From Phycisphaerales bacterium (lineage in GTDB: Bacteria > Planctomycetota > Phycisphaerae > Phycisphaerales > SM1A02): a stretch of DNA of 63,476 nt. The notes below the pieces were generated by a model. It was not told the origin of the DNA. It saw only the letters and a program-made list of their open reading frames with translations, and made no database searches. Shown here in pieces: positions 16,295 to 25,633 of this stretch. The stretch is taken from positions 1-63,476 of the forward strand of contig JANQEQ010000011.1 of NCBI GenBank assembly GCA_028278245.1. The letters are read 5' to 3'. Every line of letters begins with the position of its first letter. Positions within the stretch are counted from its first letter, which is position 1. Both the position numbers and the translations under genes were made by a program.

Positions 16295-17437
16295 TCATGC
16301 CGATGATTTTTTGTTGCCGTTATTTATAATTCTTATCAGTTCATCTGATATGTATTCCACATCTGATTTATTCAGATCCATCCCACTTGGCAGATTGAAT
16401 GCATAAGGCGATATTGTATAAGCATTCTTGTTCTCACTTCTTGCTCGCATTGTATCTCTGTGGTTTCTATATGCGGGCATAGAACTCAGTGGATCAAACA
16501 TCGGACGAGTGCTTATCCCGCGCTTGTGCATTTCCTGTGCAATGTAATGCTTGTCCAAGCCTAAGTATGGTTTCAACAAGGCTGTTATCATCCAGTAGCT
16601 GTCGTTTGTGTTATTGTTTGTAGGGTTAAATGATAAGCTGTCTATTCCACTGCAACTTTGTGTGTACCATTTGAATATCTCTCTTTTCTTCTGTACAAGC
16701 TCGTCTATGTGCTCAAGCTGCGCGAGTCCAAGAGCAGCCTGCAAATCACTCATCGCGTATTTGTGTGCTATTTCGTAGCAACAGTAGACTGATTTATCAT
16801 CAGATCTACCGTGATTCATCAGTGTTATACACCTGTCGAATATCTTTCTATCATGAGTGACGAGCGCACCACCCTCACCTGTTGTCGCCGTTTTAGATCC
16901 GTGAAAGCTGAATACTCCCACATCGCCGAATGTGCCGGCATATTTCCCGTTCTGCGTTGTACCTATTGCCTGTGCTGCGTCCTCGATAAGATAAATTCCG
17001 TTACTGCCGGCAACATCTCTGATTTTCTTCATATCCGGCATGTTGCCATAGAGATCCACGGCGATGATTGCTTTTGTATCTTTGTTTATTATATTTCTTA
17101 TCGAGTCAATTGAAATGCACCATGTTTCATTGTCAATATCCGAAAATATTGTATCAGCACCTGTATATTCAACAGGGGCTGCTGAGGCAATCCAGGTTAC
17201 ATCCGGTACTATAACCTGATCTCCCTGTGATATATTGAGCGCCATCAAGGCTAAATGTATTGCGGAGGTGCAGGAAGGTAAGGGAATGACATATTCTACT
17301 TGTAAATACTCTGAGATTTTCCTCGCGTATTCCCTGATATATTCGTAGGAGTTGCGGTTCCACGCCCCCCTGATTGCTCCATGCACATACTCTTCTTCTC
17401 GTAACGATATTCCGGGATTTGTAATTGTGTATTTCAT
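16295..17437 (-). CDS. DegT/DnrJ/EryC1-type sugar aminotransferase
   Basis: This encodes 380 aa. It is a PLP-dependent enzyme that aminates a nucleotide keto-sugar, or a related dehydratase. Visible blocks are PLPSCTSAIHLALMAL (phosphate site), IVPDVTWIASAAPVEYTGA, DAAQAIG (Asp binding the pyridine N) and FSFHGSKTATTGEGG with the PLP-binding Lys. The preserved Lys indicates an aminotransferase of the perosamine-synthase kind rather than a dehydratase. It is the last gene of the minus-strand polysaccharide locus, starting one base after the stop of the methyltransferase-like gene. The coding sequence is visibly AT-rich compared with flanking genes. Confidence 0.9.
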   Translation of the reverse strand: MKYTITNPGISLREEEYVHGAIRGAWNRNSYEYIREYARKISEYLQVEYVIPLPSCTSAIHLALMALNISQGDQVIVPDVTWIASAAPVEYTGADTIFSDIDNETWCISIDSIRNIINKDTKAIIAVDLYGNMPDMKKIRDVAGSNGIYLIEDAAQAIGTTQNGKYAGTFGDVGVFSFHGSKTATTGEGGALVTHDRKIFDRCITLMNHGRSDDKSVYCCYEIAHKYAMSDLQAALGLAQLEHIDELVQKKREIFKWYTQSCSGIDSLSFNPTNNNTNDSYWMITALLKPYLGLDKHYIAQEMHKRGISTRPMFDPLSSMPAYRNHRDTMRARSENKNAYTISPYAFNLPSGMDLNKSDVEYISDELIRIINNGNKKSSA

Positions 17438-17438
17438 T

Positions 17439-18164
17439 CTATCGAATACATTTCAAATATCCTGATGGATTACTGCTAACAAGTGTCTTCATGATTGGGT
17501 AGTGATCGATTATAAATCTGCTATTGGATGCCAGGTATTCGTATACTGCTGTGAGTGGATTATTTCCCTGATCCCACTTGGTCGATTTTAAGAAACCCTT
17601 CGGCAGGCATTCTATGATCGTATCCATAACGATCATGTAGCAATTCTTTGTCACGAGTTCTCCATAATATTGCAGTTCTCGGTATACATGATCGTGCGAA
17701 TGATTGGAATCCAGAATGACCATGATTGATTGATAGTTCTTTGCTACGTCTTTCACGCATTCATAAGTACTATGTTCAGTTGATGATCCTTCAATAATCC
17801 TTAGATATTCTGCTAATTCATGGTTTGACAAGACAGAACGGTTGCTGTCTCTCAATGCATTCTCAATGCCGATAACCAGGCCGCGTTTGTTGTATGCGCT
17901 CATTACCATGGCGTAAGATAATAATGATCCTCCATGAGCTACACCTGTTTCGATAATGAGGTCCGGTCTGGTACGCCAGATAATATTTTGTATTTCTACA
18001 ATATCCTGGGTATATTGAATGGAGGGTACACCGGCAACATTGTGTAAATAGCAATATTTATAGTCATTGGAGTTTTTCATCCACTCCAATGTCTGTGACC
18101 GTAAAGTATAATCACAGTATTGACGTTCAATGTTTCTTAGACGTTCCTTGTAAATATCCATCAA
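17439..18164 (-). CDS. CmcI-family (rhamnosyl O-methyltransferase / cephalosporin hydroxylase-like) protein
   Basis: This encodes 241 aa. The SAM-binding-type core reads IIETGVAHGGSLLSYAMVM, followed by VIGIENAL and MVILDSNHSHDHVYRELQ with acidic and His residues, and YMIVMDTIIECLP. This is the pattern of the CmcI/rhamnosyl O-methyltransferase family, often found in polysaccharide and glycolipid clusters. The likely role is O-methylation of a sugar in the product of this locus. It sits between UDP-galactopyranose mutase and the DegT aminotransferase in an AT-rich block. Substrate and regiochemistry are unknown. Confidence 0.85.
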   Translation of the reverse strand: MMDIYKERLRNIERQYCDYTLRSQTLEWMKNSNDYKYCYLHNVAGVPSIQYTQDIVEIQNIIWRTRPDLIIETGVAHGGSLLSYAMVMSAYNKRGLVIGIENALRDSNRSVLSNHELAEYLRIIEGSSTEHSTYECVKDVAKNYQSIMVILDSNHSHDHVYRELQYYGELVTKNCYMIVMDTIIECLPKGFLKSTKWDQGNNPLTAVYEYLASNSRFIIDHYPIMKTLVSSNPSGYLKCIR

Positions 18165-18187
18165 TAATATTCTGAGAATGATTACTA

Positions 18188-19288
18188 TTAGAGAATGGTT
18201 TTTGCCTTTTGCAAGGCTGCACCAATGACCTGATGCATATCGTAGTATTTATATTCTGCCAGCCTCCCTCCAAATATCGTGTCTTTCTCCTGGAGCGTCA
18301 ATTCACGGTATTTATTATATATATCACGATTCTTCGCTGTATCTATAGGGTAGTATGGATCTGAATCAGATTCTTCATTTTCCGGATACTCGAATGTTAT
18401 GATCGTATTATTGCTATCAGTTCTTTCAAAGTGTTTGTGTTCAGTAATTCTGGTATAGGGTACTGATTCTTCCGTGTAGTTCACATGTGATGCGCCCTGG
18501 TAATCCCCCTTGTGCAACTCATGTTGGAATGTAAGGCTACGATACGGTAAACTACCATGAACGCGATTATAATATTCATCGATTCTACCCGTGAACAGTA
18601 TAGTATGAGCGTATCGAATCCAATCATCCCTGGAGTAGTAATCCGTACCTAATTCAACAGGGACGCCATCAATCATATTTTCAACCATGTGGGTATAACC
18701 CTGAGTGGGTATACCCTGATATCTATGATTAAAATAATTATCATCAAAGGTAAAGCGAATTGGCAGTCGCTTGATAATTGATGCCGGCAACTCCTTCGGA
18801 TCACGTTTCCATTGTTTTTTTGTATATCCTCGGATAAATGTTGAGTATATTTCTTCTCCAACCTGAGAAAGAGACCATTCCTCAAGATTTGCAGGGTTGT
18901 CGATTTCCAGACGTACTGATTGAAGTTTCTTCTGACCTTCCTCAGGTGTGTTGATTCCCCAAAGCTGGTGCAATGTAAGCAAATTTATCGGGAAGGAATA
19001 TACGGAGTCCTTATACTTGACCTTTGGTCTGTGGATATAGTTATCGAATGAGGCATACTTGTTCACATATTTCCATATATCGATTGAGTCCGTGTGGAAT
19101 ACGTGTGGTCCATACATATGAATATTGATGTCACCCACTTTATCGGTAAATACATTTCCACCGATATGATCACGCTTATCAATAATAATTACGCTCTTTC
19201 CCCGTGCAATAGCCTGTTGTGCAAACACAGATCCGAATAAACCTGAGCCCACAATCAGATAATCATATTTGCTCTTGTTGTTTTTCAA
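18188..19288 (-). CDS. glf: UDP-galactopyranose mutase
   Basis: This encodes 366 aa. It is a flavoenzyme converting UDP-galactopyranose to UDP-galactofuranose. The FAD-binding N-terminus DYLIVGSGLFGSVFAQ and IIDKRDHIGGN are classic. Further blocks are YGPHVFHTD, KQWKRDPKELP, PTQGYTHMVENM, EFDYYSRDDW-like LGTDYYSRDDW, FTGRIDEYYN and YYPIDT near the C-terminus. The presence of glf implies that the exported glycan contains galactofuranose. The C-terminus ends GAALQKAKTIL. It lies in the AT-rich part of the locus, between a glycosyltransferase and the CmcI-like gene. Confidence 0.95.
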   Translation of the reverse strand: MKNNKSKYDYLIVGSGLFGSVFAQQAIARGKSVIIIDKRDHIGGNVFTDKVGDINIHMYGPHVFHTDSIDIWKYVNKYASFDNYIHRPKVKYKDSVYSFPINLLTLHQLWGINTPEEGQKKLQSVRLEIDNPANLEEWSLSQVGEEIYSTFIRGYTKKQWKRDPKELPASIIKRLPIRFTFDDNYFNHRYQGIPTQGYTHMVENMIDGVPVELGTDYYSRDDWIRYAHTILFTGRIDEYYNRVHGSLPYRSLTFQHELHKGDYQGASHVNYTEESVPYTRITEHKHFERTDSNNTIITFEYPENEESDSDPYYPIDTAKNRDIYNKYRELTLQEKDTIFGGRLAEYKYYDMHQVIGAALQKAKTIL

Positions 19289-19342
19289 ATGTACACCGTA
19301 TAATTTACTGAACAGTAGTATATCTGCTGATGAAGAATACTG

Positions 19343-20500
19343 TCATTCACCCAGAACATTCTCATATTCCAGCAGGAATTGATCACTATTCGCTTCCCAG
19401 CAATAGGTGGACTCCGCCAACCTGAGGCAATTCTCGGACATTTTACGATATGTATCTCTATCACTGCAAATGTCGGAAATTCCATTGCTGATGCTATCTA
19501 TGTCTGATTCGTCCACGACCACTCCACACTTTCCCTCAGTGACGATCTTTGCCATTTCCCCCACATCATTTACAATCACTGGTACACCGTGGGCGAAGGA
19601 TTCAAATAATTTTGTTGGTGTGATATTACCAAAATGTCTTTTGTTATACACAATAATTGACACATCAATATTTTCATACAAACTGCCGATTTCACTGTTA
19701 TCATATGATCCCTGAATAGACAGTATATTCGTGTATTTGGATTTTAATTTATTGAACTGCATTTGATAATTATCAAATACTTTACCAGCAAGAAATATTC
19801 TGAACCGTTGGTTATTGTTGTTCAACATACTGATAGCAGACAGAAATTCTTCGATACAATTATTCTTCCATATACTTCCTAATCTTCCGATAACGATATT
19901 ATCAGTATCTGCAATACCTTTGAGATCACTCACAATTGAAGAACGATTTGGATAAGAACCAATTCTGGTCACATTTCTTATATTTGCAGAATGATATTTA
20001 TTCACCTGGTATTCATTATGAACGAACACGTGGTTAAATGGGCGGGCATATTTCATTTCATAACGGTCGATGAAATACAATAGCCAGTTATATCTACCCT
20101 TCCAGAATCCACGGTAGTAATCAGGTTCACACATATCCAATATAGTCTTACATTTCAGTATATTGGCTGCTTTTAATCCCGCATGAATCGTATCAATATT
20201 GAAGCAATGTATACAATCAGGTCTTGCTTCTATGAGCATGCGTTGAGCGATCCTGTTGTACTTCCATATATTCCTGAAATTACGTGGCCCGACACCTCTT
20301 GGAGCACGATGTTGAATACGGATAATATCAATACCGTCGACATTGATCCTTTGAGGTAGATTACACAATCGATCCCAGGCAATGATCGTTACATTGTAAC
20401 CTGAATTAGCAAGTGTATGTGCTTGATTGTAGATCCTCAGATACCTGCCTTCATGCGGCAGAAACGCTCCGGTCATTAGCATGTATATCTTTTTACCCAT
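19343..20500 (-). CDS. Glycosyltransferase, GT4-like
   Basis: This encodes 385 aa and is a GT-B fold enzyme. The N-terminal domain has LPHEGRYLRIYNQAHTLANS, and the nucleotide-sugar domain has IVIGRLGSIWKNNCIEEFL, ESFAHGVPVIVNDVGEM and KCGVVVDESD. These are the hallmark C-terminal motifs of family 4, including the Glu of the ESFAHGVPV block. It is probably cytoplasmic or membrane-associated and adds one sugar of the repeat unit. G+C is low (a 60-base sample within it is about 37%). It is the only clear glycosyltransferase in the locus, so others must lie elsewhere. Confidence 0.9.
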   Translation of the reverse strand: MGKKIYMLMTGAFLPHEGRYLRIYNQAHTLANSGYNVTIIAWDRLCNLPQRINVDGIDIIRIQHRAPRGVGPRNFRNIWKYNRIAQRMLIEARPDCIHCFNIDTIHAGLKAANILKCKTILDMCEPDYYRGFWKGRYNWLLYFIDRYEMKYARPFNHVFVHNEYQVNKYHSANIRNVTRIGSYPNRSSIVSDLKGIADTDNIVIGRLGSIWKNNCIEEFLSAISMLNNNNQRFRIFLAGKVFDNYQMQFNKLKSKYTNILSIQGSYDNSEIGSLYENIDVSIIVYNKRHFGNITPTKLFESFAHGVPVIVNDVGEMAKIVTEGKCGVVVDESDIDSISNGISDICSDRDTYRKMSENCLRLAESTYCWEANSDQFLLEYENVLGE

Positions 20501-20515
20501 AACCAGAACTATGCT

Positions 20516-21250
20516 TTACATGCAATATCCGCCGTCGACTCTGATGATCTGACCTGTGATAAATCGAGCTTTCTCTGAGACCAGAAATGAGACGAGGTAG
20601 CCGACTTCTTCGGGCAATCCGGGGCGTCCGAGTGGGGTTCGCTCAAGATAACGTTCAGGAGATACTCCGGCGGTCATATCCGTGGTGATAAAGCCGGGTG
20701 AAACGGCATTGACGGTGATATTTCTGGTAGCCAACTCGCGGGCTAGTGATTTGGTAAATCCCAGAACGCCCGCTTTGGAAGAGCAGTAACTGGTTGAGTC
20801 CTGAAAACCGACTTCTCCTCCCACACTCGTCAGATTAATAATGCAGCGATTCTCCTTCCGTTTCCCCGCCCATTTTTTGACCACGAACTTCGTGGTATAG
20901 AAAAGACCATCCAAATTTGTAGCCAGGGTGTCGCGCCAATCATCAATGGATAGCCGAGTTATGGCTTTATCACGATTTATGCCGGCGTTATTCACGAGAA
21001 CATCAATGCTGCCGTGCTCGGCAGTTATTGATCTCAAGGCGGTGCTGGTCGCATCATTATCACTGACATCGTATTGACACAAAGCACATCGACCACCGGC
21101 CGCTTTGATTTGCTCAGCGACTTCATTGGCGGCCGTTTCATTGTGGCAATAGTTGATGATGACAAACAGGCCGTCTGCCGCCAGTTGAATGGCGATGGCG
21201 CGGCCTATCCCGCGTGAAGCTCCAGTCACCAATGCTACTCGATCGTCCAT
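20516..21250 (-). CDS. 3-oxoacyl-ACP reductase, FabG-like SDR
   Basis: This encodes 244 aa, a classical short-chain dehydrogenase. The NADPH loop is TGASRGIGRAI, followed by NNAGINRD and the catalytic Ser-Tyr-Lys (LTSVGGEV... SYCSSKAG). The C-terminus TGQIIRVDGGYCM is FabG-like. It would reduce the 3-ketoacyl-ACP made by the adjacent ketosynthases. It is the last of the acyl-chain genes before the AT-rich sugar genes; composition returns to about 50% G+C here. The gene starts 28 bp after the stop of the MaoC gene. Confidence 0.92.
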   Translation of the reverse strand: MDDRVALVTGASRGIGRAIAIQLAADGLFVIINYCHNETAANEVAEQIKAAGGRCALCQYDVSDNDATSTALRSITAEHGSIDVLVNNAGINRDKAITRLSIDDWRDTLATNLDGLFYTTKFVVKKWAGKRKENRCIINLTSVGGEVGFQDSTSYCSSKAGVLGFTKSLARELATRNITVNAVSPGFITTDMTAGVSPERYLERTPLGRPGLPEEVGYLVSFLVSEKARFITGQIIRVDGGYCM

Positions 21251-21278
21251 ATTGCTGAGTTACGCCTTTGTAATTGAT

Positions 21279-21761
21279 TCACGACTGAGAACTGCGGGAT
21301 CCAACAAGGATTTTGATTCTGCCTGTGATGACTGTCTCATCATGCTGATTGATGATGCGTAATTTGGTCGTGATGATGCCTTTATCACCCGGGGCAGGCA
21401 GCATCTCCACGATTTCAGCGTGCAGGTGGATTGAATCTCCAATGAAGACCGGCTTAGGAAATCGCACCTTGTCCAGGCCCGTGATGCATTCCATGGACTG
21501 AGGCCAAAATGTGAACCAACCCACCCGAGAGATAAGACACGCTCCGGCAACAAAACCTAACAATCCGTGGGCAATGCGCTGTCCGAAGGGAGTTGATTCG
21601 GCATAGTGCTTGTCGGTATGAATTGAGTTCCAGTCACTGCTGAATGCGGCGAACATGACCACATCCGCCTCGGTGATAGTTCTTCCCGGCGTGATGATGC
21701 TGTCCCCGACCTTGCAATCTTCAAAATACTCTTTAATGGTTCCGTCCATAATTGATATCAA
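21279..21761 (-). CDS. MaoC-like (R)-specific enoyl hydratase/dehydratase
   Basis: This encodes 160 aa and has a hot-dog fold. The hydratase-2 motif is seen as FSSDWNSIHTDKHYAESTPFGQRIAHG, with the Asp and His of the active site, although Trp-Asn replaces the usual Asn-Pro. Upstream is FEDCKVGDSIITPGRTITEADV, the standard MaoC opening. It would dehydrate 3-hydroxyacyl-ACP or -CoA. The start codon overlaps the stop of the MDR gene by four bases (ATGA), so the two are translationally coupled. It takes the place of FabZ in this chain-elongation set. Confidence 0.9.
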   Translation of the reverse strand: MISIMDGTIKEYFEDCKVGDSIITPGRTITEADVVMFAAFSSDWNSIHTDKHYAESTPFGQRIAHGLLGFVAGACLISRVGWFTFWPQSMECITGLDKVRFPKPVFIGDSIHLHAEIVEMLPAPGDKGIITTKLRIINQHDETVITGRIKILVGSRSSQS

Positions 21762-22801
21762 TCCGGCAACATGACGACCTTGCCCATCACGTCGCCTGAC
21801 TCCATGATCCGATGACCTTCGGCAATATCACTCAACGGTAATTCACAATTGATGACCGGCTTGATCATCCCGTTTTCCACGAATTTCAAGGCATCCATCA
21901 ATTCCGCAGTCGTACCGAAATGCGAGCCAATGTACCTTTGTTGTTTGTTCCATAAAAAGCGAATATCCATGGTCGTCTTGAAACCGGTCGTGGCACCACA
22001 GGTGACCAGCGTCCCCCCCCACTTGAGACAATGGATACTGGTTTCCCAGGTGGCATTACCAGGGTGTTCAAACACGATATCCACACCCTCGCGGTCCGTC
22101 AGTTTCTGGATCTTGCGGGAGATTCGTTCCTTTTCACGATTAATGATGTGCTTGACGCCGAGATTGGAAACAAGCTCTGCCTTCTCCTCAGAATTGACAA
22201 TGGCAATGGGGATGGCATTGAACGCCTGACAGAGTTGCACGGCGATGCTGCCTAAACCACCGGCGGCACCCCAGATCATGACGAGATCTCCCGCCTTCAT
22301 CCCGGCTTTCACCACCAGCATGCGCCAATCGGTGACCAAAGCAGATCCGATAGCCGCAGCACCTTCCCAACTCAAGTTCGCTGGCTTGGGGACGACATTG
22401 ACGGCGGGCACTTTGGCGTAATCTGCTTGAGCTCCGTCATTGGGGCCGGTTTGAAATCCCCATACCAGGAAATTGGGACATGAAATATCATCTCCCCCCA
22501 AACACTGGCGACACATGCCGCAGGACAATGCACCGTTCACCAGAATTTCGTCGCCGGGTTTTACGTTCGTGACTTCACTCCCCACTTCCTTAATGATACC
22601 GGAAGCGTCCGTACCATTGATGTGAGGGAAAATGATTTCCAAACCGGGGACGCCCTCTCTTCCCCATAAATCATTGTAGTTCAGCGCCGATGCCTTAATT
22701 TCAATGAGCACTTCGTTGGGCGATATTTCCGGGATGGGAAGATCATCGCGGTACTGCAGTACCTCGATTCCGCCGTGATGATCAAAGACAACTGCTTTCA
22801 T
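21758..22801 (-). CDS. Zinc-type medium-chain reductase, probable enoyl-thioester reductase
   Basis: This encodes 347 aa. The N-terminal GroES-like domain carries structural-zinc cysteines (CGMCRQCLGG...SCPNF), and the Rossmann loop is WGAAGGLGSIAVQL. The C-terminal half has DIVFEHPGNATW, TCGATTGFKTTMD and WNKQQRYIGSHFG. This resembles acrylyl/crotonyl-CoA reductases and carboxylase-reductases more than alcohol dehydrogenases. In context it would complete the reduction cycle of an acyl-ACP. Whether it can carboxylate is unknown. It overlaps the MaoC gene by four bases. Confidence 0.82.
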   Translation of the reverse strand: MKAVVFDHHGGIEVLQYRDDLPIPEISPNEVLIEIKASALNYNDLWGREGVPGLEIIFPHINGTDASGIIKEVGSEVTNVKPGDEILVNGALSCGMCRQCLGGDDISCPNFLVWGFQTGPNDGAQADYAKVPAVNVVPKPANLSWEGAAAIGSALVTDWRMLVVKAGMKAGDLVMIWGAAGGLGSIAVQLCQAFNAIPIAIVNSEEKAELVSNLGVKHIINREKERISRKIQKLTDREGVDIVFEHPGNATWETSIHCLKWGGTLVTCGATTGFKTTMDIRFLWNKQQRYIGSHFGTTAELMDALKFVENGMIKPVINCELPLSDIAEGHRIMESGDVMGKVVMLPD

Positions 22802-22889
22802 TCGTCAACCTTCTTCACTCGAAGCAATTGATATGAATACTTCGACGTCAGAGAAAAAACCAGTACTTCACAAGCAGCATCACTCGTGA

Positions 22890-23123
22890 TTACGACAGCT
22901 TGCTCTCAACGAAGTCAATAACTGCTTTCACCGTTCTGAGTTGCTGGGCTTCCTCATCGGAAATATCCATATCAAACTCATTCTCGATGGCAGCGATGAT
23001 TTCCACCAGGTCAACCGAACTGGCTTCCAGGTCACCGATCAGCGTCGCTTCCGGGTTTAGATCTGCTTCAGAAGTGTCCAGAATTTCGACGAGAATTTCA
23101 TACACTTTTTCTTGAACGCTCAT
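22890..23123 (-). CDS. Acyl carrier protein
   Basis: This encodes 77 aa, acidic and helical. The phosphopantetheine site is LEASSVDLVEII, with Ser36 in the place of the GxDSLxxVEL serine; the Asp before Ser is itself Ser here. It is clearly not the housekeeping AcpP in context. It sits directly downstream of three ketosynthase genes and upstream of the reductase genes, so it is the carrier for the chain built by this module. Confidence 0.9.
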   Translation of the reverse strand: MSVQEKVYEILVEILDTSEADLNPEATLIGDLEASSVDLVEIIAAIENEFDMDISDEEAQQLRTVKAVIDFVESKLS

Positions 23124-23167
23124 ACTAGTAATTCCTTTTACTCGATTCGCTGGTTTGAATTTGAAGG

Positions 23168-24409
23168 TCAGTTATTTGAAAAGTTCCTGAAGATCATGGC
23201 GCTGTTCGTGCCGCCCAATCCCATGTTGATACACATTGCAGTCTTCACCTCAGTTTCGACCATGGATTGTACATGATTGATCCCGGCGCAGTCAGGGGCG
23301 ACATTTTCCAGGTTTTTCGTGGGCGCGATGAACTGATGCCTCATCATAAGATTTGTATAGACCGCTTCCAGTGCCCCACAGGCTGACAGGGCATGACCGG
23401 TCTGGCCCTTGACTGAACTCACGGGGGGAGTATTCGGCAATGCACGGCGAAGCACATCCGTTTCCACCGCGTCACCGACACGGGTGGCCGTGCCATGGGT
23501 GTTGACGTAATCAAGAGGTGCTTCCTGAGGGATTTCAGCATCATTCAGGGCGGCGGTGATCGCTCGGCTCAATCCTTCACCATTGGGGCGGAACATGTCC
23601 GAGCCGTCGTTGGTCGCCCCATAGCCGATGATTTCAGAATAGATTTGCGCTCCCCTTTGCAGAGCGTGCTCCAGTGATTCAAGGATCAGGATACCGCTCC
23701 CGGCGGACATGACGATTCCATCACGATCAGCATCATACGGCCGTGATGCCGATTCCGGATCATCATTGAATCTTGTGGTGAAGGCATCCCACCGATCCAT
23801 CGACGGACCAATCTGCTTCCAACATTCTTCCTCAGCAGCTCCACAAATCACCACATCCAAAGTTCCGAACTTGATCTGTTCGTAACCGTGCCCGACGTTA
23901 TCCAGCCCGGCAGTGAAACTGGAAGAGAGGGAATATGATCCGCCTCGCACGCCCAGCATGGTGGCAATATTGCCAGAGGCCGATGAGTTCATCATCTTGA
24001 CAACCCCCACTGCACCGGCACGGGACTTTTTGTTCCGGCTGAGGAACTGGTTCATCTTTGAAATCTCATTAATCCCGCCGAATGCTGATCCAATGATGAT
24101 GCCCGTTTTCTCAACATCAGGCAGCTCAGCCGGGTCCAGTTGTGCATCCTGCAAAGCATCCAGGGTGGCGGCCGCAGCATAGTTGGCAAAGTCGCCCATT
24201 GTCTGGCGGGCTTTGCGGGGAGTTCTTTTGGCATCCCAATCTTTCACCGGGGCGTACACGCCGCAACTTAAACCATATTCCAATAACTCAGGAGCCGCGA
24301 CGATCCCGGACTTTCCCGAGCGCAGGGCATGGGCAACTACATCGGCTTCACAACCGAGGGAACACACCACACCCAAACCTGTGATCACAACTTGATTCAT
24401 CTGACTCAT
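23168..24409 (-). CDS. FabB-like ketosynthase lacking the active-site cysteine (chain-length-factor-like)
   Basis: This encodes 413 aa. Over the whole length it follows KAS I (FabB): VVITGLGVVCSLG, IIIGSAFGGINE, EEECW, SRPYDADRDGIVMSAG, YGATNDGSDM, NTHGTATRVGD and KGQTGHALSACG. Both catalytic His positions are kept. The nucleophile Cys (FabB Cys163) is Phe165 here, in SLSSSFTAGLD, checked at the codon (TTC at 23917-23915). Loss of Cys with a retained fold is how KS-beta/chain-length factors of type II polyketide synthases look, although those usually carry Gln. It probably partners with one of the two Cys-containing ketosynthases encoded immediately upstream, as a heterodimer. Confidence 0.9.
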   Translation of the reverse strand: MSQMNQVVITGLGVVCSLGCEADVVAHALRSGKSGIVAAPELLEYGLSCGVYAPVKDWDAKRTPRKARQTMGDFANYAAAATLDALQDAQLDPAELPDVEKTGIIIGSAFGGINEISKMNQFLSRNKKSRAGAVGVVKMMNSSASGNIATMLGVRGGSYSLSSSFTAGLDNVGHGYEQIKFGTLDVVICGAAEEECWKQIGPSMDRWDAFTTRFNDDPESASRPYDADRDGIVMSAGSGILILESLEHALQRGAQIYSEIIGYGATNDGSDMFRPNGEGLSRAITAALNDAEIPQEAPLDYVNTHGTATRVGDAVETDVLRRALPNTPPVSSVKGQTGHALSACGALEAVYTNLMMRHQFIAPTKNLENVAPDCAGINHVQSMVETEVKTAMCINMGLGGTNSAMIFRNFSNN

Positions 24410-24421
24410 CGGGTCGCCATA

Positions 24422-25633
24422 TTAATCCGGTCGCTTGAACACCAGGCAAGCATTTACGCCGCCAAACCCGAACGAATTGGACAATGCTACATCGATTTTG
24501 GCATCAATGGCTTCATTGGCCACGATATTGATCCCTTTACATTGATCATCAAGATTATCAATATTGATACTCGGAGCGACAAACTGATGTTCCATCATCA
24601 GCAGGGAGTACACCAACTCATTGGCGCTGGCGGAACCAACTTCGTGACCGGTCATGGACTTGGTTGATGAGACCAGGGGTTTCTTGCCAAAAATCTGTTC
24701 AATACCCTGGGCTTCCCGGGCATCACCGACCGGGGTGGAGGTGCCGTGGGCGTTGATATAGTCAATTTGTTCCGGTGCGATTTGGCCATCCTCGAGCGCT
24801 GCGTTCATGCATTTAATCGCACCGATTCCCGAGGGAGAGGTCATTTTGTAGCCGTCGTTATTCAGTGAGTAGCCGACAAGTTCCGCAATGATGTGAGCCC
24901 CGCGAGCCTTGGCCATCTCATACTCTTCCAGAATGACCGTTGCGGCCCCGGAGGAAGGGACTAATCCATCACGATCAATGTCGAACGGTCGTGATGCCGC
25001 CCCGGGATCGTCAGATCTTTCCGAGAGCACACGCAGCGCATCGAAGTGGCTGTCAAACTCCCAGCATCCGTCATGCAATCCACCGACAATCGCGCGATCC
25101 TGCAGACCATGACGAATGGCCAGAAGCGCCTGTCCGACCGAGACCGCACTGGAGGCACAGGCGGCCGCAACAGTGTAGGTGGGCCCATGCAGGCCAAGAA
25201 TGACACCGAGGTTGGCAGTGGGTGATGAGGTCATTGATTTGGGTAACACCATGCTTCCCAGTTTCTTCCCTTTATTGACCTTCAGATCACACTCGGCAAA
25301 GACTTCATGATGCAGTCCGCAGTGGCCCATGATGGTGACCGTGCGTTCATCCTGCACCTGCTCATCATCGAGACCGGAATTTTTGATGGCTTCCTTCGTC
25401 GCACCCAGGCAGTATTTCACCGCATTACCCAGGGAACGTTTCTGTTCCTTGTCGACTTTAGGAGGCACGAAGTCTTTGACGAGGCAGGCAACAACACCGT
25501 TGAAGCGCATCTCTTCCCTCTCGGGTACGACCTCCGCAACGGCCCTTCCTTCCTTCAGACTCTCTAAAACATCTTCAACGGAATTGCCCAGACAACTCAC
25601 GACGCCCATACCGGTTATTGCCACTCGCCTCAT
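24422..25633 (-). CDS. FabB-like ketosynthase, catalytically complete
   Basis: This encodes 403 aa and is a beta-ketoacyl-ACP synthase. The catalytic Cys is Cys159 (TVAAACASSAV). The two His residues are in NAHGTSTPVGD and SMTGHEVGSA, and the C-terminus has SNSFGFGGVNACLVF. It condenses malonyl-ACP with an acyl primer. Its ATG overlaps the stop of the preceding ketosynthase gene (ATGA at 25630-25633). The next gene, the Cys-less ketosynthase, starts 12 bp after its stop. The dense coupling suggests equal expression of the three. Confidence 0.93.
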   Translation of the reverse strand: MRRVAITGMGVVSCLGNSVEDVLESLKEGRAVAEVVPEREEMRFNGVVACLVKDFVPPKVDKEQKRSLGNAVKYCLGATKEAIKNSGLDDEQVQDERTVTIMGHCGLHHEVFAECDLKVNKGKKLGSMVLPKSMTSSPTANLGVILGLHGPTYTVAAACASSAVSVGQALLAIRHGLQDRAIVGGLHDGCWEFDSHFDALRVLSERSDDPGAASRPFDIDRDGLVPSSGAATVILEEYEMAKARGAHIIAELVGYSLNNDGYKMTSPSGIGAIKCMNAALEDGQIAPEQIDYINAHGTSTPVGDAREAQGIEQIFGKKPLVSSTKSMTGHEVGSASANELVYSLLMMEHQFVAPSINIDNLDDQCKGINIVANEAIDAKIDVALSNSFGFGGVNACLVFKRPD

